64,000 nucleotides of DNA from an uncultured Acetatifactor sp. (GCA_934402315.1 CAKRTS010000008.1:61794-125793); one strand, 5' to 3'; shown: positions 34,039 to 43,690, counted from the first letter of the stretch. Notes: generated by a model not told the origin, from the sequence alone. Translations and numbers: made by a program.

Positions 34039-35970
34039 TTATGAATTGTTCTGCTGACCGGGGAAGCCGCCGCCCGGCATGTTTCCCGCTCCTTCAGGCG
34101 GTTCCGGTCTCTCACCGTCTGTCGGCATCTCGGGAGGTTCGCTCATGCCATCAGGCATTTCAGGTCTCTCTCCGTCTGTCGGCATCTCAGGACGTTCATT
34201 TCCCTGCTGCCCGTCGCCGCCGTTCCAGTCGCCGGGGCGACCTCCGCCCATTCCTCCGCCGCCGAAGCCGGCGCCCATTCCGCTGCCATAGATCAGGCTC
34301 TCCAGCGTCACTTCATAAGCCTCGTCACCCGCCGTTACCGTGTAGCTGCCTCCCTGTTCCAGTCCGGGACAGCTTACCACAACGGAGTTAAAGCTGCTCT
34401 CCGCCGTGTAGGACAGCATGACATTTCCGTCCGCATCCTTCAGCACAACCTCCGTGCCCGCCGCACAGTCTGCTGTGCTGATCAGAATGGAGCCCTGCGT
34501 GGAGGTGTCGCCAAAATTCATTGCCATGCCGGAGCGTCCAACAGCCACCAATGTACCGCCCGTGATCTGCCCGGTTCCATCGTAATCCAGAGCGCCGTCG
34601 CCGTCCGATTCCGGCCCGGAAACATAGATTGTTCCGCCCGTGACAGTCAGATCGCCGTTGGAGTCAATACCGTCACCGTCTGCATTGATATAGATTTCGC
34701 CGCCGGAGATCAGGATAGAGCTGTCGCTTCCGCCGAAGCTGCCTCCGAACATTCCGCCGAAGCCGCTTCCGTCGTTTCCGCCCGCCGCGTTGAGCCCATC
34801 GTCTGTCGCATACAGCTTTAAATATCCGCCGGAAATCACCACGTCATTTCCCTCGACACCCTCATAGCAGGTGCTGATGTTGATCGTTCCGCCGTTGACC
34901 GTTGTCGTCTCGTCCGCGTGCAGCGCATCATCACCCGTTGCAATGGTAAACTCGCCACTGTTGACAGTCATGCTGCCGTTGGTGTGCAGCGCGTCATCCT
35001 GCGAATCAATGAGGAAGGTTCCGCCGCTGACTGTCAGCTGTCCCTCAGCCTTGATGCCCTTTGTGCTCACGGTGTCGCCGTCCTCATCCTTCGCCGTGGT
35101 CTTATTGCTGCTGCCACCGCCCGTCGTCAGGGCGAACTCGCCGCCATCGATCTGTAAATACGCGCTGGCACTGATGCCGTCGCCATCCGCTGCAATGTTC
35201 AGGCTTCCGCTCCCGATATAGACAAAGCCCTTATCCTCCTTGTCCGCATTTTCGGAGTGAATGCCGTCCTTCCCTGCGGTGATATTGAGGTCTGCATCCG
35301 TGATGCGGACGCTGTCCTTTCCCGAGAGTCCGTGCTTCTCCGCCGATACCGTGACGGTTCCTCCCGTCACTCTCAGATCATCCTTTGACACGATCCCGTG
35401 TCCTGCTGCCGCCGTGATGTTCAGGCTGCCGCTTCCGTTGATCGTCAGATCGCATTTCGAGAAGATCACGGCATCAATGTTATTGTCATCAATGGCGGTA
35501 TAGCTGCCGCCGTTTTCCAGCGTGTTCACTGTTCCGTCCGCCAGCGTGATAAACACCTTGTCTGCCGTTCTGACATAGATCGCCGCGCCGTCGTCATTGG
35601 AAATATTGACACCGTCGAGCACCAGCTGGATCTTTGCATTCTCGTCCGCATCGACAATGACCACCGCATTCTCCACACTGCCCCTGAGAATGTAGGTTCC
35701 CTCCTCGGAGATAATGACATCTCCCTCTCCCAGCGTGATTACACTGCTTCCGTTCTCCGTATATTCACCGGCAAGGTCTCTGTCTGTAAACATTTCCGAT
35801 GCATCCGCAATCGTATCCGCCGATATTTCCGTGCCCGACGCCGCCGTCGATGCCAGCGTCTCACCGATCACGATTTCGTCCGTCTTCGCCGCACATCCAC
35901 CAAGCCCGCAGATCATCATGCTTCCCGCCACGATTCCCGCCATGAGCTTTAAAACCACTTTTCGTTTCAT
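34039..35970 (-). CDS. Cthe_2159-like carbohydrate-binding lipoprotein
   Basis: The 643-residue protein has a lipoprotein signal (MKRKVVLKLMAGIVAGSMMI, then GLGGC). A long right-handed beta-helix-like domain follows, with repeating strands such as GGTINIS, GGEIYINADGDGIDS and GGTFLIDSQDDALHT. This matches the polysaccharide-binding Cthe_2159 family. It ends in a Gly/Pro/Glu/Met-rich tail with PEMPTDGERPE repeats (about 585-640). The start at 35970 has AAGGA at ten bases. It is the last gene of the VTC-DUF4956 unit. Cell-surface polysaccharide binding with calcium is known for the family and inferred here. Confidence 0.82.
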   Translation of the reverse strand: MKRKVVLKLMAGIVAGSMMICGLGGCAAKTDEIVIGETLASTAASGTEISADTIADASEMFTDRDLAGEYTENGSSVITLGEGDVIISEEGTYILRGSVENAVVIVDADENAKIQLVLDGVNISNDDGAAIYVRTADKVFITLADGTVNTLENGGSYTAIDDNNIDAVIFSKCDLTINGSGSLNITAAAGHGIVSKDDLRVTGGTVTVSAEKHGLSGKDSVRITDADLNITAGKDGIHSENADKEDKGFVYIGSGSLNIAADGDGISASAYLQIDGGEFALTTGGGSSNKTTAKDEDGDTVSTKGIKAEGQLTVSGGTFLIDSQDDALHTNGSMTVNSGEFTIATGDDALHADETTTVNGGTINISTCYEGVEGNDVVISGGYLKLYATDDGLNAAGGNDGSGFGGMFGGSFGGSDSSILISGGEIYINADGDGIDSNGDLTVTGGTIYVSGPESDGDGALDYDGTGQITGGTLVAVGRSGMAMNFGDTSTQGSILISTADCAAGTEVVLKDADGNVMLSYTAESSFNSVVVSCPGLEQGGSYTVTAGDEAYEVTLESLIYGSGMGAGFGGGGMGGGRPGDWNGGDGQQGNERPEMPTDGERPEMPDGMSEPPEMPTDGERPEPPEGAGNMPGGGFPGQQNNS

Positions 35971-35991
35971 ACGAATCACCATCCTTCTTAA

Positions 35992-36687
35992 TTATAATTC
36001 ATTTACCGTTGTCTCCTTGCGCGAAACGGAGATCTCCAGATTTCCGTTTCTGCATCTGAGTTTGTCAATCAATTCCTTCTCCACATCCGCGCTGCTCAGC
36101 ACCAGCTCGTAGGTCAGCCGGAAAAGGCTTCCCATATTTGTCGTCTTTACCTGCACAAGCTCGTGGGCGCTGGTATATTTCTCCAGAACCTCATCGAAAA
36201 CTCCCGTGTAGTCAAGATCCTCGGGGATGGTGATGTGCAGCACCTTTGTCTCAGGCACATTCTTCCTGCTGCCAAAGCTTAGCTTATTGTACAGCAGCAT
36301 ACAGCCGCACAGCACTACCGTGAACAGCACCGCATATCCCAGATAACCCATGCCGGCGATCAGCCCCGCCGCCATCGCCAGAAAGATCGCACCGATCTCC
36401 TTCGCCGTTCCGGGTACCGACCGGAAACGCACCAAACTGAAGGCACCTGCAACCGCCACTCCCGCGCCGACATTGCCGTTCACCATCATGATGACGACAC
36501 AGACAATGGCGGGCAGGATCGCCAGCGTGACAAGAAAGCTCTTCGTATAACGGTTTTTGTAGCTGTACACTGCCGCCAGGATCACTCCGATCACGAGCGC
36601 AACTCCGACGCAGAGCAGGAATTTCCAAACGGAAATGACTGTAGTTGACTGGGTATCAAAAATTCCACCAAAAATTGTGTTAAGCAT
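35992..36687 (-). CDS. DUF4956 membrane protein
   Basis: The 231-residue protein has four or five membrane helices (residues about 18-140) and a soluble C-terminal domain of about 90 residues. The segment GAGVAVAGAFSLVRFRSVPG is the DUF4956 signature. AAAAAGGAG precedes the ATG at 36687, which overlaps the VTC gene by eight bases. This pairing of a VTC-domain protein with DUF4956 is common in Firmicutes, but the function of the pair is not established. Confidence 0.83.
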   Translation of the reverse strand: MLNTIFGGIFDTQSTTVISVWKFLLCVGVALVIGVILAAVYSYKNRYTKSFLVTLAILPAIVCVVIMMVNGNVGAGVAVAGAFSLVRFRSVPGTAKEIGAIFLAMAAGLIAGMGYLGYAVLFTVVLCGCMLLYNKLSFGSRKNVPETKVLHITIPEDLDYTGVFDEVLEKYTSAHELVQVKTTNMGSLFRLTYELVLSSADVEKELIDKLRCRNGNLEISVSRKETTVNEL

Positions 36688-37396
36688 AAATCGATTCTCC
36701 TTTTTCTCTGTTAAAAATTTGTATATAAGCATTACCGTACTTTGAAAACGAGGTCTTCCTTATGTTCTCCTCCGAGAGCACCTTCACCATCCACAGAGGG
36801 ATGTTTCCCGGTGTCTTGATCTCCATCAGGGTCTGTCCGGGCTGTAAGATCGGTGTCCCGTAAACGCCCTTCCCGAGCGACAGGTCTGTCTCCCGCCAGA
36901 GGATGTTTTCGTCGAAGGTCACCCGGAACTCGCCCGGCTCTTTCGTATAATAAGCTTCCCTCTCGTAGGAGAGGAACACCTTCGGCGCAAGCGTCCGGTA
37001 AAACCGGAGGAAATAGTCGATCTCCTCCGTGATCTGGGAGCTCTCCGGTGCCTCGGCGGTTCCTGCCAGATAGGCGGCTGCCGATCTCTCCGGGATTGTA
37101 ATCCGCCTTTTATAGACAACACCCTTGTATTTCTTTTTCAGCTCCACAAATACCTTGTCGTCCGGCGCAGCGGCGCTGTAGCTCCGAACCCTGAGCTTTT
37201 CCTTGTACACCGGCTTTTCCAGCGATTTTCTCACCAGCCTGTAATTGTCCGTGTCATAATAGATATTCCGGATGGTGCTTCTGCCGTAGGCATCCAGCTC
37301 CATGTACGGCTCCATCGCCTTAAGGATGCATTCCTTCTGCTTCCGCGTCAGCAGAAACTTTATCTCATATCTCTGAAAGACCATCTGCGATCCCAT
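36680..37396 (-). CDS. VTC-domain (polyphosphate polymerase-like) protein
   Basis: The 238-residue protein matches the VTC domain, a tunnel-shaped triphosphate-tunnel-type fold. Characteristic parts are FQRYEIKFLLTRKQK, STIRNIYYDTDNYRLVRKS, LRVRSYS, VFVELKKKYKGVVYKRRI and LMEIKTPGNIPLWM. In yeast Vtc4 this domain polymerises ATP phosphate into polyphosphate. In bacterial proteins activity is mostly unproven. The start at 37396 follows AAGGAGG. It is divergent from the two-component pair, with which it shares a regulatory region. Confidence 0.83.
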   Translation of the reverse strand: MGSQMVFQRYEIKFLLTRKQKECILKAMEPYMELDAYGRSTIRNIYYDTDNYRLVRKSLEKPVYKEKLRVRSYSAAAPDDKVFVELKKKYKGVVYKRRITIPERSAAAYLAGTAEAPESSQITEEIDYFLRFYRTLAPKVFLSYEREAYYTKEPGEFRVTFDENILWRETDLSLGKGVYGTPILQPGQTLMEIKTPGNIPLWMVKVLSEENIRKTSFSKYGNAYIQIFNREKGESIYA

Positions 37397-37453
37397 ATCC
37401 TTCACCCTCCTTTTATTTCCCATATCCTTTTGATGGCTTCATCTTACCAGCCG

Positions 37454-37505
37454 AACCTAAATGAAACCTTAATGAATTGTGAAAAAATTGTGTCTATGCT
37501 ATAAT
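37454..37505 (+). promoter_or_regulatory. Promoter with two 11-bp direct repeats
   Basis: AACCTAAATGA (37454-37464) and AACCTTAATGA (37465-37475) are adjacent and 11 bases in phase, the usual form of an OmpR-class regulator site. Directly after come TTGTGA (37477-37482), a 17-base spacer and TATAAT (37500-37505). The repeats lie between the divergent regulator and VTC genes. Confidence 0.65.
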
Positions 37506-37554
37506 GTGCGCAGAAGAAAACAGGCTGCACCGGCAGCTGACAGGGAGGTACCCT

Positions 37555-38226
37555 ATGCGTCTTTTGATCGTTGAGGATGACTGGGATATTGTGAAGGCAC
37601 TGACCGCTCTATTCGAGCACAACAATTACAGTGTGGACGCCGTATACAACGGCAACGACGGCTATGACTACGCGGCCGGCGGAAACTACGACGGCATCGT
37701 CATGGACATCATGATGCCCGGCATGGACGGTCTTCAGGTACTCCATGCTCTCCGCGCCGCCGGTATTAAAACGCCCGTCCTGCTGCTCACCGCCAAGGGT
37801 GACATTGAGGATAAGGTAAACGGTCTGGATGCGGGCGCAGACGATTACCTGCCAAAGCCCTTCGCTGCTGCCGAGCTTCTGGCGCGCGTCCGGGCGATGC
37901 TGCGCCGGAAGGAAAATTATCAGAGCGACACACTGGAATTTGAGGGACTGTCCCTCGATCTCTCAACCTTCGAGCTGCATTTCGGCACAGAGAGCATGCG
38001 CCTTGTCAGCCGCGAATTTCAGATGCTGCAGCTCCTGATGCAATCCCCCGGCATCATCATCTCAACCGATCAGTTCATGGAGCGGATCTGGGGCTGGGAC
38101 TCCGATGTCGAGGTCAGCATCGTCTGGGTCTATATATCCAATCTCAGGAAAAAGTTCGATAAGCTGGGCGCTCCCGTCAGCATCAAGGCAGTCCGGGGCG
38201 TCGGCTACTGTCTGGAGAAAAAATAA
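37555..38226 (+). CDS. OmpR-family response regulator
   Basis: The 223-residue protein has a receiver (D8-D9, phosphoacceptor D51 in VMDIMMPGMDG, K in YLPKPFA) and an OmpR-type winged helix (RLVSREFQMLQLLMQ, VWVYISNLRKKFDK, VRGVGYCLEKK). GGGAGG precedes the ATG at 37555. It is cotranscribed with the kinase 14 bases downstream and probably controls both itself and the divergent VTC operon through the direct repeats. Confidence 0.9.
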   Translation: MRLLIVEDDWDIVKALTALFEHNNYSVDAVYNGNDGYDYAAGGNYDGIVMDIMMPGMDGLQVLHALRAAGIKTPVLLLTAKGDIEDKVNGLDAGADDYLPKPFAAAELLARVRAMLRRKENYQSDTLEFEGLSLDLSTFELHFGTESMRLVSREFQMLQLLMQSPGIIISTDQFMERIWGWDSDVEVSIVWVYISNLRKKFDKLGAPVSIKAVRGVGYCLEKK

Positions 38227-38240
38227 GGAGAGTCTGACAG

Positions 38241-39497
38241 ATGATTAAGAAGCTACAGAGAAAATTCATATCCATAACTGCCGCTGCCCTCTTCATTATG
38301 ATTCTGCTGGTGCTGACCGCAATCAACGGTATCTTCTTCTTCCAGACAAACCGCCAGCTTGACGAGAGACTTGACCGCATCATGGCAGACCAGACCTTTC
38401 AGCCTCCGGAAGCGCCGGGCAATGAACCGCCCAAGGTCCCGGAGAAGGCAGATCCCGGAAGCATGCCCGGCGGCTTCGGCGACCGCCTGCGCATCCACTC
38501 TGACGGCTGTCTTCTCCTTCTGGATGAATCGGGAAGCATAATGGAAATCCGTCAGGATGCGGCGCAAAATTACTCTGAGGATGAGCTCTCCACTATTGCC
38601 GCAGAGCTTTCCGCCGGCAACAGGACAGCCGGATGGCACCAGTATTTCAAGTTCCGCATAGAGCCTTACTCCGACGGGGAAGCTGCAACCGCTATCGGAC
38701 TGATTAACGCCTCCATGGATCTCAACGCCGTTTTTACGATGCTGCTGATCTCCGCCGTGATCGGCATCGTGAGCTTCCTGCTCGTGCTCCTTATCATCGT
38801 TCTCGCCTCCAAGCACGCCGTGAAGCCGATTGCGGAGAGCTATGCCAAGCAGAAGCAGTTCGTCACGGATGCCGGGCATGAATTAAAAACGCCGCTCACC
38901 GTTATTTCCGCAAACAATGAACTTGCGCGGATGATATACGGCAGCAGCGAATGGTTTGACAGCATCGACAGACAGGTCGGCAGGATGAACCATCTTGTGC
39001 GGAGCATGATTACGCTCGCAAAGATGGACGAGGAACGGAAGGAGATCTTCACCGCCTTCGATCTCAGCGATGCCGTCTACGACACGGCAAAGTCCTTTGA
39101 GGGACTGCTCCACTCGCAGGGAAAGCTGATTACCTTCGATATTCAGGAAAAACTTCAATATACAGGGGATGAATCCAAGATCAGACAGGTCGTCTCGATC
39201 CTCTTGGACAATGCTGCGAAATATTGTGATGAAAAGGGAAAAGTAGCCGTCCGGCTCAGCTCCGGCGGCAGACAGATCAGACTACAGATCATCAATGATT
39301 ATAAAAACGCGTCCGACTGTGATTTTACGCAGGTCTTTGAGCGCTTTTACCGCGCAGATAAGGCACGAACCTCCGACGGCAGCTACGGTCTTGGACTTTC
39401 TATTGCAAAATCCATCGTAGAACTGCACAAGGGGGAGATCCGTGCCAAAGTTTTAGAGCATGACCGGGTTATGTTTGAGGTGATCCTTACACAGTGA
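38241..39497 (+). CDS. Sensor histidine kinase
   Basis: The 418-residue kinase has two membrane helices (about 12-34 and 163-190) enclosing an extracellular domain of about 125 residues with a Pro/Glu/Lys-rich patch. HisKA follows with H213 in TDAGHELKTPLTVISAN, then the ATPase domain (N box ILLDNAAKY, G2 SYGLGLSIAKS). It lacks an obvious HAMP domain. It is paired with the OmpR regulator upstream. The last 11 bases overlap the convergent purB gene. Confidence 0.9.
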   Translation: MIKKLQRKFISITAAALFIMILLVLTAINGIFFFQTNRQLDERLDRIMADQTFQPPEAPGNEPPKVPEKADPGSMPGGFGDRLRIHSDGCLLLLDESGSIMEIRQDAAQNYSEDELSTIAAELSAGNRTAGWHQYFKFRIEPYSDGEAATAIGLINASMDLNAVFTMLLISAVIGIVSFLLVLLIIVLASKHAVKPIAESYAKQKQFVTDAGHELKTPLTVISANNELARMIYGSSEWFDSIDRQVGRMNHLVRSMITLAKMDEERKEIFTAFDLSDAVYDTAKSFEGLLHSQGKLITFDIQEKLQYTGDESKIRQVVSILLDNAAKYCDEKGKVAVRLSSGGRQIRLQIINDYKNASDCDFTQVFERFYRADKARTSDGSYGLGLSIAKSIVELHKGEIRAKVLEHDRVMFEVILTQ

Positions 39498-40938
39498 TCT
39501 CTGCTTTCACGCCGAGAAGCTCCTTGTTCTCGTCCAGCACCGGGCGGATGACGTTGTTCAGGAAGGCTGTCACCTGTTCCTTGGAGCGTCCCACATACTT
39601 TGCCGGATCCATGGTCCTCTGCAGATCCTCCAGCGTCATGTTAAACGCGGGATCGGCTGCAATCAGCTCAAGCAGATTGTTCTCCCTGCCCTCGACCTTT
39701 ACATTGCGGCCCGCTTCCATGGAAAGCTCCCGGATGCGTTCGTGGAGCTCCTGACGGTTGCCGCCCGCCTTGACAGCATCCATCATGATGTTCTCCGTCG
39801 CCATAAAGGGCAGCTCGCTCCGCAGTCTCTTCTCGATTACCTTCGGGTAAACAACCAGTCCGTCCACCACATTCAGGCAGAGATCAAGGATTCCGTCGAT
39901 CGCCAGAAATCCCTCGGGGATCGACAATCTCTTGTTCGCGGAATCGTCCAGCGTTCTCTCAAACCACTGCGTTGCGGAGGTGATCGCCGGATTCAGGGCA
40001 TCGATCATCACATATCTCGACAGGGAAGCGATTCTCTCGCTCCGCATAGGGTTTCTCTTATATGCCATCGCCGAAGAACCGATCTGGCTCTTCTCAAACG
40101 GCTCCTCCACCTCCTTCAGATGCTGAAGCAGACGGATGTCGTTGCTCATCTTATGGGCGGATGCGGCGATTCCCGCCAGCACATTCGCCACTCTTGTATC
40201 AACCTTTCTGGAATAGGTCTGTCCGGATACCGGGAAACATTCCTTAAATCCCATCTTCTCAGCGATCATGGGATCGATCTTGTCAATCGTCTCCTGATCC
40301 CCGTCAAACAGCTCCAGAAACGAAGCCTGTGTTCCCGTCGTTCCCTTCGAGCCGAGGAGCTTCATCGTGCTGAGCACATAGTTTAGATCCTCATAGTCCA
40401 GATAAAATTCCTGCAGCCAGAGTGTCGCGCGCTTTCCCACGGTCGTCGGCTGCGCAGGCTGGAAATGCGTGAATGCCAGTGTCGGCTGCGCCTTATATTT
40501 CTCAGCGAAATCCGCCAGCTCCGCCATAACGTTTACCAGCTTCTTTTTCACAAGCTTCAATGCCTCTGTCATGACAATAATATCGGTATTGTCGCCCACA
40601 TAGCAGGAGGTTGCACCGAGATGGATGATGCCTGCCGCCTTCGGGCACTGCTTCCCGTATGCATACACATGGCTCATGACATCATGGCGCACTTCCTTCT
40701 CTCTCGCCTTTGCGACATCATAGTTGATGTCCTCCGCATGTGCCTTCAGCTCCTCGATCTGCTCGTCCGTGATGACGGGCTTTCCGTTCTGGGACAGTCC
40801 CAGCTCCTTCTCCGTCTCCGCAAGGGCAATCCAGAGCTTGCGCCACGTGCGGAACTTCATGTCAGGGGAAAAAATGTACTGCATCTCCTTACTTGCATAG
40901 CGTTCCGAAAGGGGGCTTTCATATCTGTCTGTACTCAT
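39487..40938 (-). CDS. purB: Adenylosuccinate lyase
   Basis: The 483-residue enzyme has the fumarase/aspartase superfamily signature GSSAMAYKRNPMRSE and the catalytic-loop context FTHFQPAQPTTVGKRATLW. The length and N-terminal sequence fit the longer (animal/Bacteroides-like) PurB type rather than the 430-residue Bacillus type. It acts twice in purine synthesis, on SAICAR and on adenylosuccinate. AGGAG lies before the ATG. It follows purF by 30 bases and is likely cotranscribed. Confidence 0.93.
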   Translation of the reverse strand: MSTDRYESPLSERYASKEMQYIFSPDMKFRTWRKLWIALAETEKELGLSQNGKPVITDEQIEELKAHAEDINYDVAKAREKEVRHDVMSHVYAYGKQCPKAAGIIHLGATSCYVGDNTDIIVMTEALKLVKKKLVNVMAELADFAEKYKAQPTLAFTHFQPAQPTTVGKRATLWLQEFYLDYEDLNYVLSTMKLLGSKGTTGTQASFLELFDGDQETIDKIDPMIAEKMGFKECFPVSGQTYSRKVDTRVANVLAGIAASAHKMSNDIRLLQHLKEVEEPFEKSQIGSSAMAYKRNPMRSERIASLSRYVMIDALNPAITSATQWFERTLDDSANKRLSIPEGFLAIDGILDLCLNVVDGLVVYPKVIEKRLRSELPFMATENIMMDAVKAGGNRQELHERIRELSMEAGRNVKVEGRENNLLELIAADPAFNMTLEDLQRTMDPAKYVGRSKEQVTAFLNNVIRPVLDENKELLGVKAEITV

Positions 40939-40968
40939 AATTTCATCTCCTTTTGCACTATATACGTC

Positions 40969-42417
40969 CTATCGCTCATATTCGCCGCGGATGTCCTCCG
41001 CCGGAGGATCAAGCGGGTATTTTCCTGTAAAACAGCCCTTGCAGATCCCCAGTCCCTCCACGATCTCCTCCAGCCGCTCCACATTGAGGTAGGCAAGGCT
41101 GTCCGTTCCGATCACCTTGCGGATGTCCTCCACCGAGCGCTTGTACGCGATCAGCTGCTCTCTCGCCGGAACATCCGTCCCGAAATAGCAGGGCCAGAGG
41201 AAGGGTGGAGAGCTGACGCGCATATGTACCTCCTTCGCGCCTGCCTCCCGGAGCATACGGACAATGCGGTCAGAGGTTGTTCCCCTTACAATGGAGTCGT
41301 CGATCATGATGATCCGCTTTCCCTCGACAGCCTCCCTGATCGGGTTCAGCTTGACCTGCACACTGCTCTCGCGGTTTTTCTGCTTCGGCTTGATAAAGGT
41401 TCTTCCCACATAGGCATTCTTGACAAACGCCGTCCCATAGGGAATGCCCGACTGCAGGGAATAGCCCAGCGCCGCAACATTTCCAGACTCCGGCACGCCG
41501 ACAACGAGGTCAGCCTCGACGGGACTGTCCTGCGCCAGGAACTTTCCCGCCATCATGCGCGAATGATAGACGCTGACATTGTCCAGAATACTGTCCGGTC
41601 TTGCAAAGTAAATATATTCAAAAACACATCTCGCATGCTCCGAGACAGGAATCGCATGACTCATATCCGACTCGATTCCCTTTTCGCTTGAAATCGTCAC
41701 GACCTCTCCCGGCAGCACGTCTCTCACAAACTTGGCGCCCACCGTGTCAAGCGCGCAGCTCTCGCTGGCGAGCAGATAGGCATTGTCACGCTTCCCGATA
41801 CAGAGCGGACGGAATCCGAACGGATCGCGCGCACCGATCAGCTTTCTGGGTGACATGATGACAAGGGAATACGCACCCCGTATCTTATCCATCGTCCTGC
41901 CGACCGCCTCCTCAACCGTCTTGGAATTCAGGCGCTCTCTGGCGATATAATATGCAATTACTTCCGAATCGATTGTTGTCTGGAAAATTGCTCCCGTATA
42001 GGCAAGCTCCTGTCGGAGCTCGGGAGTGTTGATCAGGTTTCCGTTATGGGCAAGCCCTAACGTTCCCTTGACATAATTGAGAACCAACGGCTGCGCATTT
42101 TCGCGGGTAGAACTTCCCGCCGTAGAATAGCGCACATGTCCGACACCGATATTTCCCTTCAGCTTTTCAAGCTGTTCCGGGGTGAATGCTTCATTTACGA
42201 GTCCCATATCCTTTGAGGAACGAACCAGCCCCTTCGGACCCTTCGTATCGCTGACCGCGATACCGCAGCTTTCCTGCCCACGGTGCTGTAACGCCAGCAG
42301 TCCGTAATAGATCGTCGAAGCGACATCCTGTCCGTCAAAATCATAGACGCCGAATACGCCACATTCCTCTTTCAGCTTGTCCTGAGTTTCTGTCTGAATA
42401 TAAATAGTATCCGCCAC
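40969..42417 (-). CDS. purF: Amidophosphoribosyltransferase
   Basis: From the GTG at 42417 the protein has 482 residues. The catalytic Cys19 (EECGVFGVYDF) follows an 18-residue propeptide, as in Bacillus-type PurF, which is processed and carries a 4Fe-4S cluster. Candidate ligands include the C-terminal CKGCFTG pair. PRPP binding is seen in IIMIDDSIVRGTTSDRIV. It makes phosphoribosylamine, the committed purine step. The GTG is preferred because AAAGGG precedes it; the longer frame runs into the promoter. Confidence 0.93.
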   Translation of the reverse strand: MADTIYIQTETQDKLKEECGVFGVYDFDGQDVASTIYYGLLALQHRGQESCGIAVSDTKGPKGLVRSSKDMGLVNEAFTPEQLEKLKGNIGVGHVRYSTAGSSTRENAQPLVLNYVKGTLGLAHNGNLINTPELRQELAYTGAIFQTTIDSEVIAYYIARERLNSKTVEEAVGRTMDKIRGAYSLVIMSPRKLIGARDPFGFRPLCIGKRDNAYLLASESCALDTVGAKFVRDVLPGEVVTISSEKGIESDMSHAIPVSEHARCVFEYIYFARPDSILDNVSVYHSRMMAGKFLAQDSPVEADLVVGVPESGNVAALGYSLQSGIPYGTAFVKNAYVGRTFIKPKQKNRESSVQVKLNPIREAVEGKRIIMIDDSIVRGTTSDRIVRMLREAGAKEVHMRVSSPPFLWPCYFGTDVPAREQLIAYKRSVEDIRKVIGTDSLAYLNVERLEEIVEGLGICKGCFTGKYPLDPPAEDIRGEYER

Positions 42418-42440
42418 TGCTCTTTTCCCTTTCCGATGTG

Positions 42441-42485
42441 TAATGCCAACGGCATTATCATAGCCCACAGAATGTCAGAAGTCAA
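42441..42485 (-). promoter_or_regulatory. purF promoter with start-site palindrome
   Basis: TTGACT (42485-42480) and TATGAT (42462-42457) are 17 bases apart. TAATGCC-AAC-GGCATTA (42441-42457) is a perfect small palindrome at the expected transcription start, a possible operator or leader hairpin. I see no Bacillus PurR box. Confidence 0.6.
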
Positions 42486-42517
42486 GCGCAACCGCCCAAC
42501 TCCGGCTGTTTAACCGT

Positions 42518-43690
42518 TCAGTTTCCCGCGTCGTATTTCCCTACCATTTCCAGAATTTCTTCTGCGTATGAAGGATAGCGGTTCGCTATCTCCATGACCT
42601 CGTTCCGCGCCGTCTCCGCGACATGGGTATTATAGTCCAGCTGCTTCCTAAGCGCCTGTCTTCTCAGAATCAGCTCATGCCGCATCTCGACCATTTCCCG
42701 CTTATCCAGAAATGCGCCCGGATGCGTCGTCCATCTCTGGCTGTCGCTGATGTGGTAATTGTTCAGCTTCATCACAAGCTGCTTCCGGTAATAGTCCGTC
42801 TTTGCCTCCGCCTCGGCGAACTCCTTCCGCTCCTCCTTCTCCTGCTGATACTGCTGCCACAGCTTTTCCAACGTGGCAGCGCTGTCCGTACTGTACTTGA
42901 TGCGCAGGTAATCCTGGAGATTATTGTTGTTCACATAGCGGATCTTCACTTTATTCTGTAGCTGTATCAGCCGGTTGATCGCACCGCTGACGCGCTTCTG
43001 CTCCTTCTCGCTGTCCATGTATTTCACCATCAGAAGCGTCACTGCCACCGCCACCGCACCCGCGGCAAGCAGGCATCCAACCCTCGTATCCATCTCAAAG
43101 CCGAACTGTAAGACAAGCAGCAGAATGATACACAGGACAAAAGCCGTAAAGAAGATGACTGCCATGCCCCGGAAGTTATTCATCATGACCTCCAGCTCAT
43201 TCCGTCTGTATTCGTAGGCATGTCTCTCCCTGTCGAGCCGCTTGAGATCCTGGCGCACCAGCTCGCCGTATTTCTCGCACTCTCTCAGCTTTGTAATTCC
43301 CTCCTGTATCTCGTTCTCCTGCTTGCGGATCCGCTGGTAATCGCTGTCAGCCATCCTGTTCTTTTTATCGCGGTACCGCTCGCACTCCTTTTCCAGTGCC
43401 ATCAGCCGTCTCGCAATGTCCTCAAGCCCTTCCTTCTCCTCGGCGGGAAGTGCCTCAATCTCCTCCATATCCGTCAGATAAGCCGTCACAAGCCCGTACT
43501 CGCCCGCCAGCAGATCTGCCTCCCTCGATGCCTCGGCGATCTGCTCCAGACAGTTTGTGATATAGCGGCTGCGCTGCTCTTCGTCCTCGAAGTTGACATC
43601 CTCCCTGTCATAGACGATGTTCTCCCAGTCCTCCTGCGGCTGCTCCTGTTCCTTCTTTTTCCTTCTGAATAAATTCTTCCAAAAGCCCAT
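42518..43690 (-). CDS. Coiled-coil membrane protein of the DUF5717 cluster
   Basis: The 390-residue protein begins with a basic stretch (GFWKNLFRRKKK). A long helical coiled coil (about 35-175, rich in Glu/Arg/Lys), two membrane helices (about 177-197 and 205-222) and a second coiled coil to near the C-terminus follow. Both long arms would be on the same, cytosolic, side. I do not recognise a named family. It is the last gene of the four-gene operon starting at 49439, 18 bases after the TPR-like gene. It may anchor the complex to the membrane (inference). Confidence 0.75.
   Translation of the reverse strand: MGFWKNLFRRKKKEQEQPQEDWENIVYDREDVNFEDEEQRSRYITNCLEQIAEASREADLLAGEYGLVTAYLTDMEEIEALPAEEKEGLEDIARRLMALEKECERYRDKKNRMADSDYQRIRKQENEIQEGITKLRECEKYGELVRQDLKRLDRERHAYEYRRNELEVMMNNFRGMAVIFFTAFVLCIILLLVLQFGFEMDTRVGCLLAAGAVAVAVTLLMVKYMDSEKEQKRVSGAINRLIQLQNKVKIRYVNNNNLQDYLRIKYSTDSAATLEKLWQQYQQEKEERKEFAEAEAKTDYYRKQLVMKLNNYHISDSQRWTTHPGAFLDKREMVEMRHELILRRQALRKQLDYNTHVAETARNEVMEIANRYPSYAEEILEMVGKYDAGN

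Noticed and set aside
34079..34240. Repeated PEMPTDGERPE units considered as a tandem DNA repeat or CRISPR-like array
   Set aside because: They are in-frame coding repeats in the Pro/Glu-rich tail of a surface lipoprotein, with no spacers.
40465..41691. A 408-codon rightward frame across purB and purF
   Set aside because: Antisense to two strongly conserved enzymes; its composition is not protein-like and it has no start signal.
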